NCBI GenBank assembly: GCA_030646715.1
Contig: JAUSLJ010000016.1
Location: 43,920 to 107,919, forward strand
Source of the DNA: Agitococcus sp.
GTDB lineage: Bacteria > Pseudomonadota > Gammaproteobacteria > Pseudomonadales > Moraxellaceae
Reading direction: 5' to 3'
Length of the DNA: 64,000 nt
The translations under genes were made by a program, and so were the position numbers. This document shows positions 1 through 7,764 of this stretch, piece by piece; within the stretch, counting starts at the first letter, position 1; every line of letters begins with the position of its first letter. Under the pieces are notes generated by a model. That model was not told the DNA's origin. It saw only the letters and a list, made by a program, of their open reading frames with translations, and ran no database searches.

Positions 1-1649
1 AACGTGTTCGAATCGATTTTATACGTTGCAAGGATGCGTGGTGCCGGTCTGCCTTCTAGGTGTCTAAATTTAACCGCCTGGTAGATTTTCCCATCTTTGC
101 GAAGAGTTAGCTTAAGGTGCTTTCCGCCACCCATTTCTCTGGACTCAATTACATCAAAAGTGTCCATAAACAGTGGTTCCGGAAACCCTTGGCCCCAGAC
201 TTGTTGCTTTAGCGCAGAAACTGTGTCGAGGGTGAGCTCAGTGGAGGAGAGCCCGCCATCAACTTCTAATATCTGGTTAAGTGCCGAAGGGGGCAGCAGT
301 TCACGAGCGACCTCCTCAAATAAGGCTGAAAATTCATCCAAACCGCCCGCACGAATTGACACCCCCGCCGCCATAGCGTGCCCCCCAAATTTCAACAATA
401 AGCCCGTTGAACGCTTACTTACAAGGTCCAGCGCATCTCTTAGATGAAAGCCGGGGACCGAGCGTCCGCTTCCTCGAAGTTCACCTTCATGCCCTGAAGC
501 CAGCACAAAGGTGGGGCGCCAAATTCTTTCTTTAATTCGTCCGGCAACAACACCAATGACTCCGTGATGCCAATTTTCAGCGAAAAGAACTGCGGTATAT
601 CTTGACGGCTGCACATCGGTCAATAGCCGATGTGTAGCCTCATCCGTGATGTCGCCTTCTATCTCTTTTCGCTGATTATTAATCGAGTTTAGTTCAATCG
701 CGAGTGCTACAGCTACTTGTTCGTCGTTAGTTATCAGGCACTCGATTCCTGCCGTCATGCTCTGAAGACGACCAGCAGCGTTAATACGGGGCCCAATCCC
801 AAACGCAATATCACTAGTCGCAAGGTTAGTAGTGCTTTTCCCCGAAATCTTTATAAGCTCTTTAATTCCAGGGAAGAAACAGGCCTCCTTAATCTTAATA
901 ATACCTTGAGATACCAAAATTCTATTATTGAAGTCGAGTGTTACCACATCAGCAACAGTCCCGATAGCTACTATTGGTAATAGGTCTGTTACATTAAAGT
1001 TAAGGTCTTTTTGAGGAAGGCCCATGAGACTCAGGGTGTCCTGCAGAGCCCACATAACGTAGTACATAACGCCGCAACCGGCAATAGATTTTGAAGGGAA
1101 AGTACAGCCTGGTTGGCTCGGGTCTACAATTAAAAGAGCAGCGGGTAGCGTATCAGCGGGCAAGTGGTGGTCTGTGACAAGAACGGCGATACCTAGTTCA
1201 TTTGCCAAGGCAATGCCGTCATGAGACGCAATTCCATTATCGACAGTGATAATAAAATCAGGGCGAGGCCGCATACTCGCGACATCTTGAACAATACCCG
1301 GGGTTAGCCCGTAACCCTGAGTTAGTCTGTCAGGCACCACATACCGTACCTTAGCGCCAAAAGCTGTCAATGCACGAACGCCGGTCGCACATGCAGTTGC
1401 CCCGTCAGCGTCATAATCCGCCACAATTACGAGCTCTTTAGAAGTCTCAATTGCTTCCGCCAACACAGCTGCCATTTCGATGGCGTTCTTTAGGTCCGAG
1501 TAAGGCAGCAGTTCGGTAAGCCCGCCCTGTAGTTCTGTAGGACAGGTGATGCCTCTCGATGCAAATAGCCGAGATAGCAAGGCGGAGTGTCCTGCTTTAA
1601 GCAGTGTCAATGCAATTTGAGGGGAATACTTTCTTTCAACAATGTCCAT
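1..1649 (-). CDS. recJ: RecJ single-stranded-DNA 5'-3' exonuclease (C-terminus outside window)
   Basis: The reverse strand is open from an ATG at 1649 to the left edge and encodes a DHH/DHHA1-family exonuclease. The visible metal-binding motifs are ADYDADGATA, TVDNGIA and TDHHLPAD, followed by GIGPRINAAGR and the DHHA1 signature GHAMAAGV. RecJ degrades single-stranded DNA 5' to 3' and works in recombination, mismatch and base-excision repair in the cytoplasm. The protein starts MDIVERKYSP, a little shorter at the N-terminus than chromosomal RecJ. About 550 residues are present and the C-terminal part is cut off by the window. All catalytic motifs look intact. Its presence on an accessory element fits the other repair genes here. 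Confidence 0.93.
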   Translation of the reverse strand, partial: MDIVERKYSPQIALTLLKAGHSALLSRLFASRGITCPTELQGGLTELLPYSDLKNAIEMAAVLAEAIETSKELVIVADYDADGATACATGVRALTAFGAKVRYVVPDRLTQGYGLTPGIVQDVASMRPRPDFIITVDNGIASHDGIALANELGIAVLVTDHHLPADTLPAALLIVDPSQPGCTFPSKSIAGCGVMYYVMWALQDTLSLMGLPQKDLNFNVTDLLPIVAIGTVADVVTLDFNNRILVSQGIIKIKEACFFPGIKELIKISGKSTTNLATSDIAFGIGPRINAAGRLQSMTAGIECLITNDEQVAVALAIELNSINNQRKEIEGDITDEATHRLLTDVQPSRYTAVLFAENWHHGVIGVVAGRIKERIWRPTFVLASGHEGELRGSGRSVPGFHLRDALDLVSKRSTGLLLKFGGHAMAAGVSIRAGGLDEFSALFEEVARELLPPSALNQILEVDGGLSSTELTLDTVSALKQQVWGQGFPEPLFMDTFDVIESREMGGGKHLKLTLRKDGKIYQAVKFRHLEGRPAPRILATYKIDSNT

Positions 1650-1995
1650 GGGCTTAAAACTCCAATATGGTAAGGCGGATTAATATAAGAACTTAGGGGT
1701 GAATCTGCCGGAGTATAAACACGCATTCCTACACAAATCTCCCCGCGAAAAACTTTAACCTTTATGGTGTACTAAAACTCTTATCTAAAGGTAAGAGTGT
1801 TAACCTTGAGCGATAAAACATTGTAACACATTTGCGATTGTTTAAAATAGCTAAAAACATTTTAAATCTAAATAATCCGTGCTAAACTTATAAATGAAGA
1901 CGCCTTGGTTTAATTAATTTTAAGTAAAAAGTTTAAACTGAGCAATTCTAAAAATAATTAGAGGTACTTTACGTATATGGAAGTTGGGAGGGAAT
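1650..1995. other. AT-rich divergent intergenic region
   Basis: This 346-base stretch separates recJ (reverse) from the DUF2726 gene (forward) and must hold both promoters. It is strongly AT-rich. A short hairpin (ACTCTTA, loop, TAAGAGT) lies at about 1768-1789. I see no credible ORF or known RNA in it. Confidence 0.5.
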
Positions 1996-2493
1996 ATGGT
2001 TGTCGCAATTTGTGTTTTATTATTAGTTTGTTTTTCTCTGGTTGGGGCGGTGTATTTTTACAAGCTAACCCACGGTCCCACCGCATTAAGAACCGGGTTC
2101 AAAGCTAAAATATTCCTCACATCAAACGAGGTCGAGTTTTATCACCGGTTGCAAAAAGCATGCGAGAGTCGCCTGGTTATAATGGCACAGGTCTCGCTGG
2201 GGGCCTTAGTTGACACTAAGTTAGATAAAGCCCATAGCAGATACTGGGAAACTCGCGCTGCGTTTTCGAGCAAGATAATTGATTATGTACTGTGCGACCC
2301 TATTTCGCTAAAACCGCTCATCCTTATCGAACTAGACGATAAGATGCATGATTTCGACAAAGACCGAGTCAGAGATAGTTTTACGGCATTTGCAGGCTTT
2401 AAAACTCTGCGTTTTTGGTCTAAGAATAAGCCTCAAAGTGATGCCCTTAGAGCTGAAATATTAAAAGCGCTTGGAATTTTAGCTGCCAAATAG
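1996..2493 (+). CDS. Membrane-anchored DUF2726 protein
   Basis: The 165-residue protein has one N-terminal membrane helix (about residues 2-22) and then a soluble domain resembling DUF2726, a restriction-endonuclease-like fold family of unknown function. Visible features are a FLTSNEVEFYHRL-type opening, SSKIIDYVLCDP and LIELDDKMHD, the last giving the acidic D/E positions expected of the fold. The ATG at 1996 is preferred over an in-frame TTG at 1984 because GGAGGG sits just upstream. It lies alone between recJ and the Rad50/Mre11 run. A nucleic-acid role at the membrane is inference. Confidence 0.7.
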   Translation: MVVAICVLLLVCFSLVGAVYFYKLTHGPTALRTGFKAKIFLTSNEVEFYHRLQKACESRLVIMAQVSLGALVDTKLDKAHSRYWETRAAFSSKIIDYVLCDPISLKPLILIELDDKMHDFDKDRVRDSFTAFAGFKTLRFWSKNKPQSDALRAEILKALGILAAK

Positions 2494-2534
2494 TAATTTA
2501 TATGATATTCTGGTTGTGTACTTTAGGAGAGCAT

Positions 2535-2951
2535 ATGAAATCCAATGATTTAGCCACAACAATGAACAGTTTACTTCGAGAGTTCGACCCTGAAAAATTA
2601 ACCAATAACGTTATCGTTAACGGGGAGGACTGGGCGGACAAGGATGCGGCTGCGTCAGCACTTGAAGAAACAAAAAAAAGTATGCTTGCCAGCTATATTC
2701 TAGAAACTGTTGCGGGAGCTAGAAGCGGTGCGCTAGGGGAGAAAGCTCGTACGGTCTCGATGGCACAAGCAGAGCAGACCGCATTAGCCGACCCTCGGTA
2801 CATTATGCACTTGGAACTCATGGTTGCAGCGCGCCAAGAATCAAACCGTGCCAGAGTACGATACGACTTAGGGCGAATGAAGCTTGAGCTTATACGTTCG
2901 CTGCAAGCAACGTTACGAAATGAAATGAACATTTCCCGATTCAATACTTAA
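2535..2951 (+). CDS. Small helical protein, first gene of the Rad50/Mre11 run
   Basis: This gives 138 residues, mostly charged and helical, with no signal peptide or membrane segment and no family I recognise. AGGAG (about 2525-2529) precedes the ATG at 2535, so that start is chosen over an ATG at 2502. The C-terminal half (residues about 70-130) is rich in Arg, Glu and Ala with heptad-like spacing. It is followed after 11 bases by another small helical protein and then the Rad50-like gene, so a role with the nuclease complex is likely by context only. Confidence 0.7.
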   Translation: MKSNDLATTMNSLLREFDPEKLTNNVIVNGEDWADKDAAASALEETKKSMLASYILETVAGARSGALGEKARTVSMAQAEQTALADPRYIMHLELMVAARQESNRARVRYDLGRMKLELIRSLQATLRNEMNISRFNT

Positions 2952-2962
2952 GGACTACCATC

Positions 2963-3253
2963 ATGGCAATCGAAAAAACAAATCTAGAATTATTGACTGA
3001 ACAAAAAGGTCGACATGCAACACTCACCGCACGAAAAACAGCAGCGCATATCCGGCTGGAGACCGATAAGCAGGTAGCTTTGGAGGCTCAGGCGGAGGCT
3101 ATTCGTCTATTTGGAACAGCGAATTTAGACGAGCTTAAAGCAATGTATAGAAAAATTGAAGAAGAAAATAGTTTAAAAGTAGTGGAATTTATTTTTTCTT
3201 TAGATGAAACAGAGCGAAAATTGCAAGACATTGAACGTCAGATAGCGGTGTAG
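2963..3253 (+). CDS. Small coiled-coil protein upstream of the Rad50-like gene
   Basis: The 96-residue product is almost entirely predicted helix, with long runs of alternating acidic and basic residues typical of a coiled coil. AAGGA at about 2950 precedes the ATG at 2963. Its stop codon and the next start are separated by a single base, so translation is probably coupled to the Rad50-like protein. It could supply a coiled-coil partner or arm segment for the permuted ATPase. I recognise no family. Confidence 0.72.
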   Translation: MAIEKTNLELLTEQKGRHATLTARKTAAHIRLETDKQVALEAQAEAIRLFGTANLDELKAMYRKIEEENSLKVVEFIFSLDETERKLQDIERQIAV

Positions 3254-3254
3254 C

Positions 3255-5129
3255 ATGGACGCAAATGCGATTCGCCAAAAAGTCAAACAATTAGAAATTT
3301 CTGCCGCCAAGCTAGAAGGTATTCGTGCCGCCTATTTATCGCAGCAAAACTCTTTAATGGACTCAGTCGGTCAAGCTAAAGCACGGCAAGGGTTGGGCGC
3401 TGAAATTACGAGAATATTTGAAGCCATGCAGACTCGTGCGCACGAGCGAAGTGTAGGGGCATTTAATCGGCTACTGACCGCGGTACTTAATGACGTACTT
3501 CCTGGAGAAGGGAACGTAAGACTGTTGCCTGAAATAAAAAACAATACAACTTGGCTTGATATCGTAATTGAGAACGATGGCGAAGCTGGTGACGTCCTAG
3601 AAGGAGAGGGCGGTGCGGTAACAAACGTGATTTCTACGGGGTTACAGTTTGCGGCATTGTCTCGAACAAATAATCGACGGTTGATGGTCCTAGATGAGGC
3701 GGACTGCTGGGTAAAACCGGACCGAATTGCCGCGTTCATCCGAGTTATAGCGCAGGTCTCTTCACAAACAAATACACAAACATTCTTTATTAGCCATCAT
3801 GACCCTGACCTTTTTAAGGAGTTAGTTAATATCGTGCATATTGATAGAGATGAGCAGGGCGAAGTTATTGCGTTCACTAACCCTGACGAGATACTACAGC
3901 ATTGGGCCGACCCAACTGAAAAGGGCGTACGTGCTATTGAGCTAATTAATTTCAGGAAACATTCCCATACGTATGTTCCTTGCTTTCCCGGTGCTACCGC
4001 CTTTTTGGGACCGAATAACAATGGAAAGTCGCATGCTATAGCATCTGCTCTGAAAGTAGTAGCTTACGGCGAGTCTACTGACAGTGTAATTAAACGAAAG
4101 TGTGATGAAGCACGTGTCATTTTTCATCTTGAAAATAACCAACGTATTGAATGGTCGCGGTCCCGCACTCGCGCTCCCGTTGTTATTTATAGACTCTTTC
4201 AAGGGGATAGCACGGAAGCATTGATGGAGAGCCCCGTAAAAGGCCGAAATAGCGTGCCTGACTGGGTTGTTGAACTACTAGGCGTAAAAAAAATTGACGA
4301 CCTTAATTTTCAGGTTGGCAGCCAGAAGGCACCTGTCTTTTTATTGTCGGAATCGGCCCCTCGTCGTGCTCAGATTTTGTCGGTAGGACGAGAGGCTAGC
4401 CATCTGCCTAAACTGATGAAATCATATAATGTCCAGAAAAGCGCAGATGGCGAGGTGGTTACGCTTGGTGAAGCACAATTAGCTAAACTAGGGTACCAAC
4501 TTAAACAAATGAATACGCTGGATAACATTTACGAAGTTGTAGCTAATCTGACAATGGAATCGGAAGAGCTGGCAGAAGCGGTGGAGTCGCAAGAAACACT
4601 AACAAATATTGTGCAGCGAGTAGCTGAGACCAGTAAAAATAGAGCCAAAATTTTACAAGAAGCCAAGGCATTAGAGGACGTAGCGGCTTCACCCGAATTA
4701 GTTGACACTACCTCACTGCAGCGACTAACTGGAATTCTGTCCAAGTCCACGTTATGGTGTGACGCTGTAGTCCCAACGATGCCTGACGTCCCTGACTTGT
4801 TTGACCTTCAACCATTAGTTTTGGTGGGAAAGAAGCTAGGCGCTATACAACCTGCTATTTTTCAATCGCTGGACGAACTTCCTTCTGTTCCTTTAATGCC
4901 AGAGTTGGCTATTCCGTCACAACTACTGAAAATTATCCAGGATATAGACGTAAAATCCAGGCAAGTGCTGCAGTGCCAAGCCGATTATGATGTTACTAGT
5001 GCCGCGGTTTCAGCACAGGATTTAGTGCTTGAAAAGCTCTGGGTATCATTGGGGCAAGAGTGCCCCGCATGCGGTGCTCCCCTCTCAAACACGATGTTAT
5101 CTTCCAATGGAGCTCCTCATGTACATTAG
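3255..5129 (+). CDS. Rad50/SbcC-like ATPase with circularly permuted ATPase lobes
   Basis: The 624-residue protein carries every landmark of a Rad50/SMC ATPase in the wrong order. A short helical N-terminus (1-75) is followed by the C-terminal lobe: signature region around ISTGLQFAALS (126-136), Walker B LMVLDEAD (143-150) and H-loop SHHD (180-183). Only then comes the N-terminal lobe: an RAIELINFR strand, Walker A GPNNNGKS (252-259) and a Q-loop region at about 350-372. A helical section leads to a CPAC zinc-hook-like pair at 603-606, almost at the C-terminus. In ordinary Rad50 the order is Walker A, coil, CxxC hook, coil, Walker B. The chain therefore looks cut at the hook and joined at the old termini. 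Its partner is the overlapping Mre11-like gene. Expected role: ATP-gated DNA-end processing. Confidence 0.88.
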   Translation: MDANAIRQKVKQLEISAAKLEGIRAAYLSQQNSLMDSVGQAKARQGLGAEITRIFEAMQTRAHERSVGAFNRLLTAVLNDVLPGEGNVRLLPEIKNNTTWLDIVIENDGEAGDVLEGEGGAVTNVISTGLQFAALSRTNNRRLMVLDEADCWVKPDRIAAFIRVIAQVSSQTNTQTFFISHHDPDLFKELVNIVHIDRDEQGEVIAFTNPDEILQHWADPTEKGVRAIELINFRKHSHTYVPCFPGATAFLGPNNNGKSHAIASALKVVAYGESTDSVIKRKCDEARVIFHLENNQRIEWSRSRTRAPVVIYRLFQGDSTEALMESPVKGRNSVPDWVVELLGVKKIDDLNFQVGSQKAPVFLLSESAPRRAQILSVGREASHLPKLMKSYNVQKSADGEVVTLGEAQLAKLGYQLKQMNTLDNIYEVVANLTMESEELAEAVESQETLTNIVQRVAETSKNRAKILQEAKALEDVAASPELVDTTSLQRLTGILSKSTLWCDAVVPTMPDVPDLFDLQPLVLVGKKLGAIQPAIFQSLDELPSVPLMPELAIPSQLLKIIQDIDVKSRQVLQCQADYDVTSAAVSAQDLVLEKLWVSLGQECPACGAPLSNTMLSSNGAPHVH

Positions 5130-6105
5130 CCCCTCGTCGGCTGTTCTTTCATTTACTTGCGCAGGAATACTACACATAGGGGACCCTCACGTCTGCTCTA
5201 CTCGTATCGGCCGTAGAAAAGATGACTATCTTAGTAGCGTGCTTGGGAAGCTGGAGGTCGCAGCTGAAATATGCACGCAAAATAATTTCGTTCCCCTAAT
5301 CCTAGGGGATTTATTTCACAAGAATAATGACTCCAGCTTGGTGATGTTAAACAGGCTAATTGCTGTCCTGAAGAAATTTCCACATGCCCCCCTCGTTTTG
5401 GACGGAAATCATGACAAGGAACAAAAATACTTGGGTAATACGGACGCGCTCTACCTATTAGCACAAACAAATGTGGTTCGTGTACTTAATACCGACACCA
5501 TAGTTGAGTTCAACATTAAGGACAAGCGAGTATTGCTACATGCTGTGCCACACGGCACGGCCATTCCGGATGCTGTGCCTGATGCTGACGCAATCCAAAT
5601 TATGGTGACGCATCATGATTTGGCATTTGGAGGGGCTTATCCGGGTGCTGGTCCCTTAAAACCAATTAAAAATATTGCGATGGTTGTGAACGGACACATG
5701 CATGGAACTAAACCAAGTGTCAAGTGCGAAGGCACGCTTTGGCATAATCCGGGGAACATCGAGCCTTTATCAATTGATTTAATGCAGCACGTACCGCGAG
5801 TTTGGAGCTGGGACGGAAGTGCTGTAGATTACTCTCTTACCGCATGGGAACTGCCTCATGTAGCCGATATCTTCGATATGGTGGGGTTACAGGTTGCGGC
5901 CACCGATGAAGTTCTCGCCGTACAAGCAATTGCGCCTGAGAGCGTGTTTGCACAGATGCTATCAAGTGACGCTCGCCTGGATGCCGCAAAAACGGATGAT
6001 GCTTCGGTTTTCGTAGAGGACTTAGACTTTGTTCTTGCGGCGGCGTCCGCCTCCCCCGCTGTTGTGCTGCTGTTGCGTAGCTTGGCCGCGAAGTTGTCCG
6101 TATGA
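5119..6105 (+). CDS. Mre11/SbcD-like metallophosphoesterase nuclease
   Basis: This 328-residue calcineurin-type phosphoesterase has the complete metal-ligand set: GDPH (D22, H24), GDLF (D64), GNHD (N97-D99), THHD (H165-H166) and GHMHG (H193, H195). The spacing is that of Mre11/SbcD, the DNA nuclease subunit that partners Rad50/SbcC. The ATG at 5119 is chosen because GGAG lies 6 bases upstream. It overlaps the end of the Rad50-like gene by 11 bases, indicating coupled translation. The C-terminal capping region (about residues 235-328) is short. A hairpin terminator follows directly. Confidence 0.9.
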   Translation: MYISPSSAVLSFTCAGILHIGDPHVCSTRIGRRKDDYLSSVLGKLEVAAEICTQNNFVPLILGDLFHKNNDSSLVMLNRLIAVLKKFPHAPLVLDGNHDKEQKYLGNTDALYLLAQTNVVRVLNTDTIVEFNIKDKRVLLHAVPHGTAIPDAVPDADAIQIMVTHHDLAFGGAYPGAGPLKPIKNIAMVVNGHMHGTKPSVKCEGTLWHNPGNIEPLSIDLMQHVPRVWSWDGSAVDYSLTAWELPHVADIFDMVGLQVAATDEVLAVQAIAPESVFAQMLSSDARLDAAKTDDASVFVEDLDFVLAAASASPAVVLLLRSLAAKLSV

Positions 6106-6108
6106 CGT

Positions 6109-6138
6109 AAAAAACGAGTAGTTTATCTGCTCGTTTTT
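6109..6138 (+). terminator. Terminator of the Rad50/Mre11 run
   Basis: AAAACGAG and CTCGTTTT form a stem around an 11-base loop, followed by a T-run, four bases after the Mre11-like stop. The A-run on the left arm lets it serve the opposing pilin gene as well. Confidence 0.85.
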
Positions 6139-6547
6139 AATATAAGGGAGTGTCTATGCAACAAACAACGATTTGGCGGTAAGCTTCATCGGAACACTTA
6201 GGCACAAAGGGTATGTTCTTCTGCTTGTTAAAGTCCAGACAAGTTGACTCCCCTATCCCTCTTCCTGCATTTGTTTTGAAAACTGTAGATGCGTCTTCCC
6301 AGCCAGTGGGCATTGATTTCAAATACTTTCCACTTATTGTAAGTTCGGCACTAGAAATAGGTAGTCGAGCATTGTCTTCTTTAAATAAAAGAATAGCTGC
6401 TTGTATTTGCTGTGTTTCATCGATTAGCTGCGCCGCGTGCGCCTTTTGACTTAAAGCGCCAAACGAATTTCCCCCGTAAAACATCGCAGCAGCGGACAGC
6501 GCGATAGCAAGCGCAATTGAGATAATGGATACAATTAATGAAAACAT
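6137..6547 (-). CDS. Type IV pilin-like protein
   Basis: The 136 residues start with a hydrophobic helix (about 4-27), followed by an amphipathic stretch (KAHAAQLIDETQQIQAAIL) and a small globular domain with four cysteines, three near the C-terminus. This is the layout of the PilS-type pilins of conjugative thin pili. The usual basic leader with a Gly at the prepilin cleavage site is missing, because the hydrophobic helix begins at residue 3. The neighbouring lytic transglycosylase matches the pilS-pilT pairing known from R64-like thin pili. A CTATACC motif at 6588-6594 lies 41 bases upstream. Confidence 0.65.
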   Translation of the reverse strand: MFSLIVSIISIALAIALSAAAMFYGGNSFGALSQKAHAAQLIDETQQIQAAILLFKEDNARLPISSAELTISGKYLKSMPTGWEDASTVFKTNAGRGIGESTCLDFNKQKNIPFVPKCSDEAYRQIVVCCIDTPLY

Positions 6548-6587
6548 GATAGTGCCTTAATCTTAGATATGTCGTTATTGTTATACA

Positions 6588-6596
6588 GGTATAGCG
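6588..6596 (-). promoter_or_regulatory. Promoter-like CGCTATACC motif before the pilin gene
   Basis: The reverse strand reads CGCTATACC, 41-49 bases upstream of the pilin start. It is one of the NGCTATAC copies found before many units in this window. Confidence 0.55.
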
Positions 6597-6623
6597 AACG
6601 GGGACTCTACTTTGTTATTGCTT

Positions 6624-7247
6624 TTAATATACATCCGCGACTAAGAGCTGCGCGCTGTCCTCGGAAAATCCGCGGCATCGATGCTCAAGCGCTCTTTTGC
6701 TTATGGCTACCTTGTTAGCATATCCTATTGAATTTCCCGAATATTGTGCTAGCGCCTTATTAAGGTCTCCCTTTTTCTTTTTTAAATACTCTTTTAGTAT
6801 GTTGGCGCCAACGTGTATGTTTGTTGCTGGTTCCAGTAGGTCGCTAAGGGATGCGTTTAGCGGTAACTTATCTTTATGTACCCGCCCTACCACTTGCATC
6901 AAACCGGTAGCTCCGTAACTATTTGATTGCAGAGGGTCGAATCCCGATTCTTGTTCAATCATCGCCAGGATAAGTAAAGGACTTACGTTGATTCGCGTTG
7001 CCTCTGCATAAGCTAATGTTATTATTTTTTTTATTAGTTTAGGTGGCCGATTATATTTTTCAGCTAAATACGCTGTCAGAGGGTGGGACATCTCTTGGGT
7101 TGCCTGATAACGCATTAGTTGTGTAGCCTCCCGCGCTTGGACGGGCAAACTTGCTTTTGGCGTTATTACAGCGCAGATACCCCATATTAGTGCTGCAAAG
7201 GGTATTCTTTTTAAAGTCGATGTTATCGATGGGAATAGGTTGGGCAT
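6624..7247 (-). CDS. Lytic transglycosylase (SLT/PilT-like)
   Basis: The 207-residue protein has a hydrophobic N-terminal segment (about 14-30) and an SLT catalytic domain from about residue 65. The catalytic glutamate lies in AMIEQESGFDP (Glu100), followed by YGATGLMQV, NIHVGANIL and ALAQYSGN, the standard motifs. It cleaves peptidoglycan glycan strands in the periplasm to make room for an envelope-spanning machine. In thin-pilus and type IV secretion loci such an enzyme sits beside the pilin, as here. The gene is a separate unit with GCTACACC about 10 bases before its start. Confidence 0.88.
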   Translation of the reverse strand: MPNLFPSITSTLKRIPFAALIWGICAVITPKASLPVQAREATQLMRYQATQEMSHPLTAYLAEKYNRPPKLIKKIITLAYAEATRINVSPLLILAMIEQESGFDPLQSNSYGATGLMQVVGRVHKDKLPLNASLSDLLEPATNIHVGANILKEYLKKKKGDLNKALAQYSGNSIGYANKVAISKRALEHRCRGFSEDSAQLLVADVY

Positions 7248-7280
7248 TACTAGGTGTAGCCCTTATCTTTATATTGATTT

Positions 7281-7628
7281 TTAGGTACTAACGGTAGCTG
7301 GTGCGACAACGATTAGCTCGATGAATTTTAAGTCTGGATTGAGCTCTGTTTGCTGAACTTCAAATCCCAAGTTGGAAGTAAGGTGCCGGAGTGCGTTTTG
7401 TAACAAAAATGCAGATTCCATCATCTTGTTTTGTGCTTCTACCATTTTTTCAAGTGGAGTTTTTTCAGAAGGTGAGCAGAGGTCTTCTATCATTTCGAAC
7501 AGAGCCTGCCTGGATTCTGGCTTTGCGTCAGCAACAAGTGCTAGCAAGGCTTTTTTCTTTTGCCGTTCGAATTCATGAGGGTCGTTACTTGCCATTTCTT
7601 TCCACGCATTAAAGTCAAAGGGTGCCAT
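7281..7628 (-). CDS. DUF3135 family protein
   Basis: The 115 residues open with FDFNAWKEMASNDPHEFE, the typical beginning of DUF3135, followed by a helical region containing EAQNKMMESAFLLQ. The family is found mainly in gammaproteobacteria and has no known function. The protein is cytoplasmic, with no signal peptide. It is transcribed away from the recombinase-like gene, and its promoter region includes the left arm of the 18-bp inverted repeat at 7674-7691. Confidence 0.7.
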   Translation of the reverse strand: MAPFDFNAWKEMASNDPHEFERQKKKALLALVADAKPESRQALFEMIEDLCSPSEKTPLEKMVEAQNKMMESAFLLQNALRHLTSNLGFEVQQTELNPDLKFIELIVVAPATVST

Positions 7629-7673
7629 ATACGATTTCGTTGTAAATTTAGTTTATACACTTCATTTATACTA

Positions 7674-7691
7674 AAAATGCAATTAACGCAA
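7674..7691. repeat. Left arm of a perfect 18-bp inverted repeat
   Basis: AAAATGCAATTAACGCAA is matched exactly in inverse orientation at 7737-7754. The two arms enclose 45 bases that carry the promoter of the recombinase-fold gene and probably that of the DUF3135 gene. Confidence 0.9.
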
Positions 7692-7713
7692 TTATGTTTA
7701 TATAAAGCTGTAT

Positions 7714-7731
7714 TTAGTCTATAATATACAT
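7714..7731 (+). promoter_or_regulatory. Promoter of the recombinase-fold gene, between inverted repeats
   Basis: A consensus -10 TATAAT occupies 7720-7725, 40 bases before the ATG at 7765. A weak -35 (TTTATA) lies 17 bases upstream. The whole promoter lies inside the 45-base segment between the 18-bp inverted arms. Confidence 0.6.
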
Positions 7732-7736
7732 AGTTT

Positions 7737-7754
7737 TTGCGTTAATTGCATTTT
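7737..7754. repeat. Right arm of the perfect 18-bp inverted repeat
   Basis: TTGCGTTAATTGCATTTT is the exact reverse complement of 7674-7691. It ends directly before the ribosome binding site AAGGA and 10 bases before the recombinase-fold start codon, so a protein bound here would block transcription or translation. Confidence 0.9.
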
Positions 7755-7764
7755 AAGGACTAAA

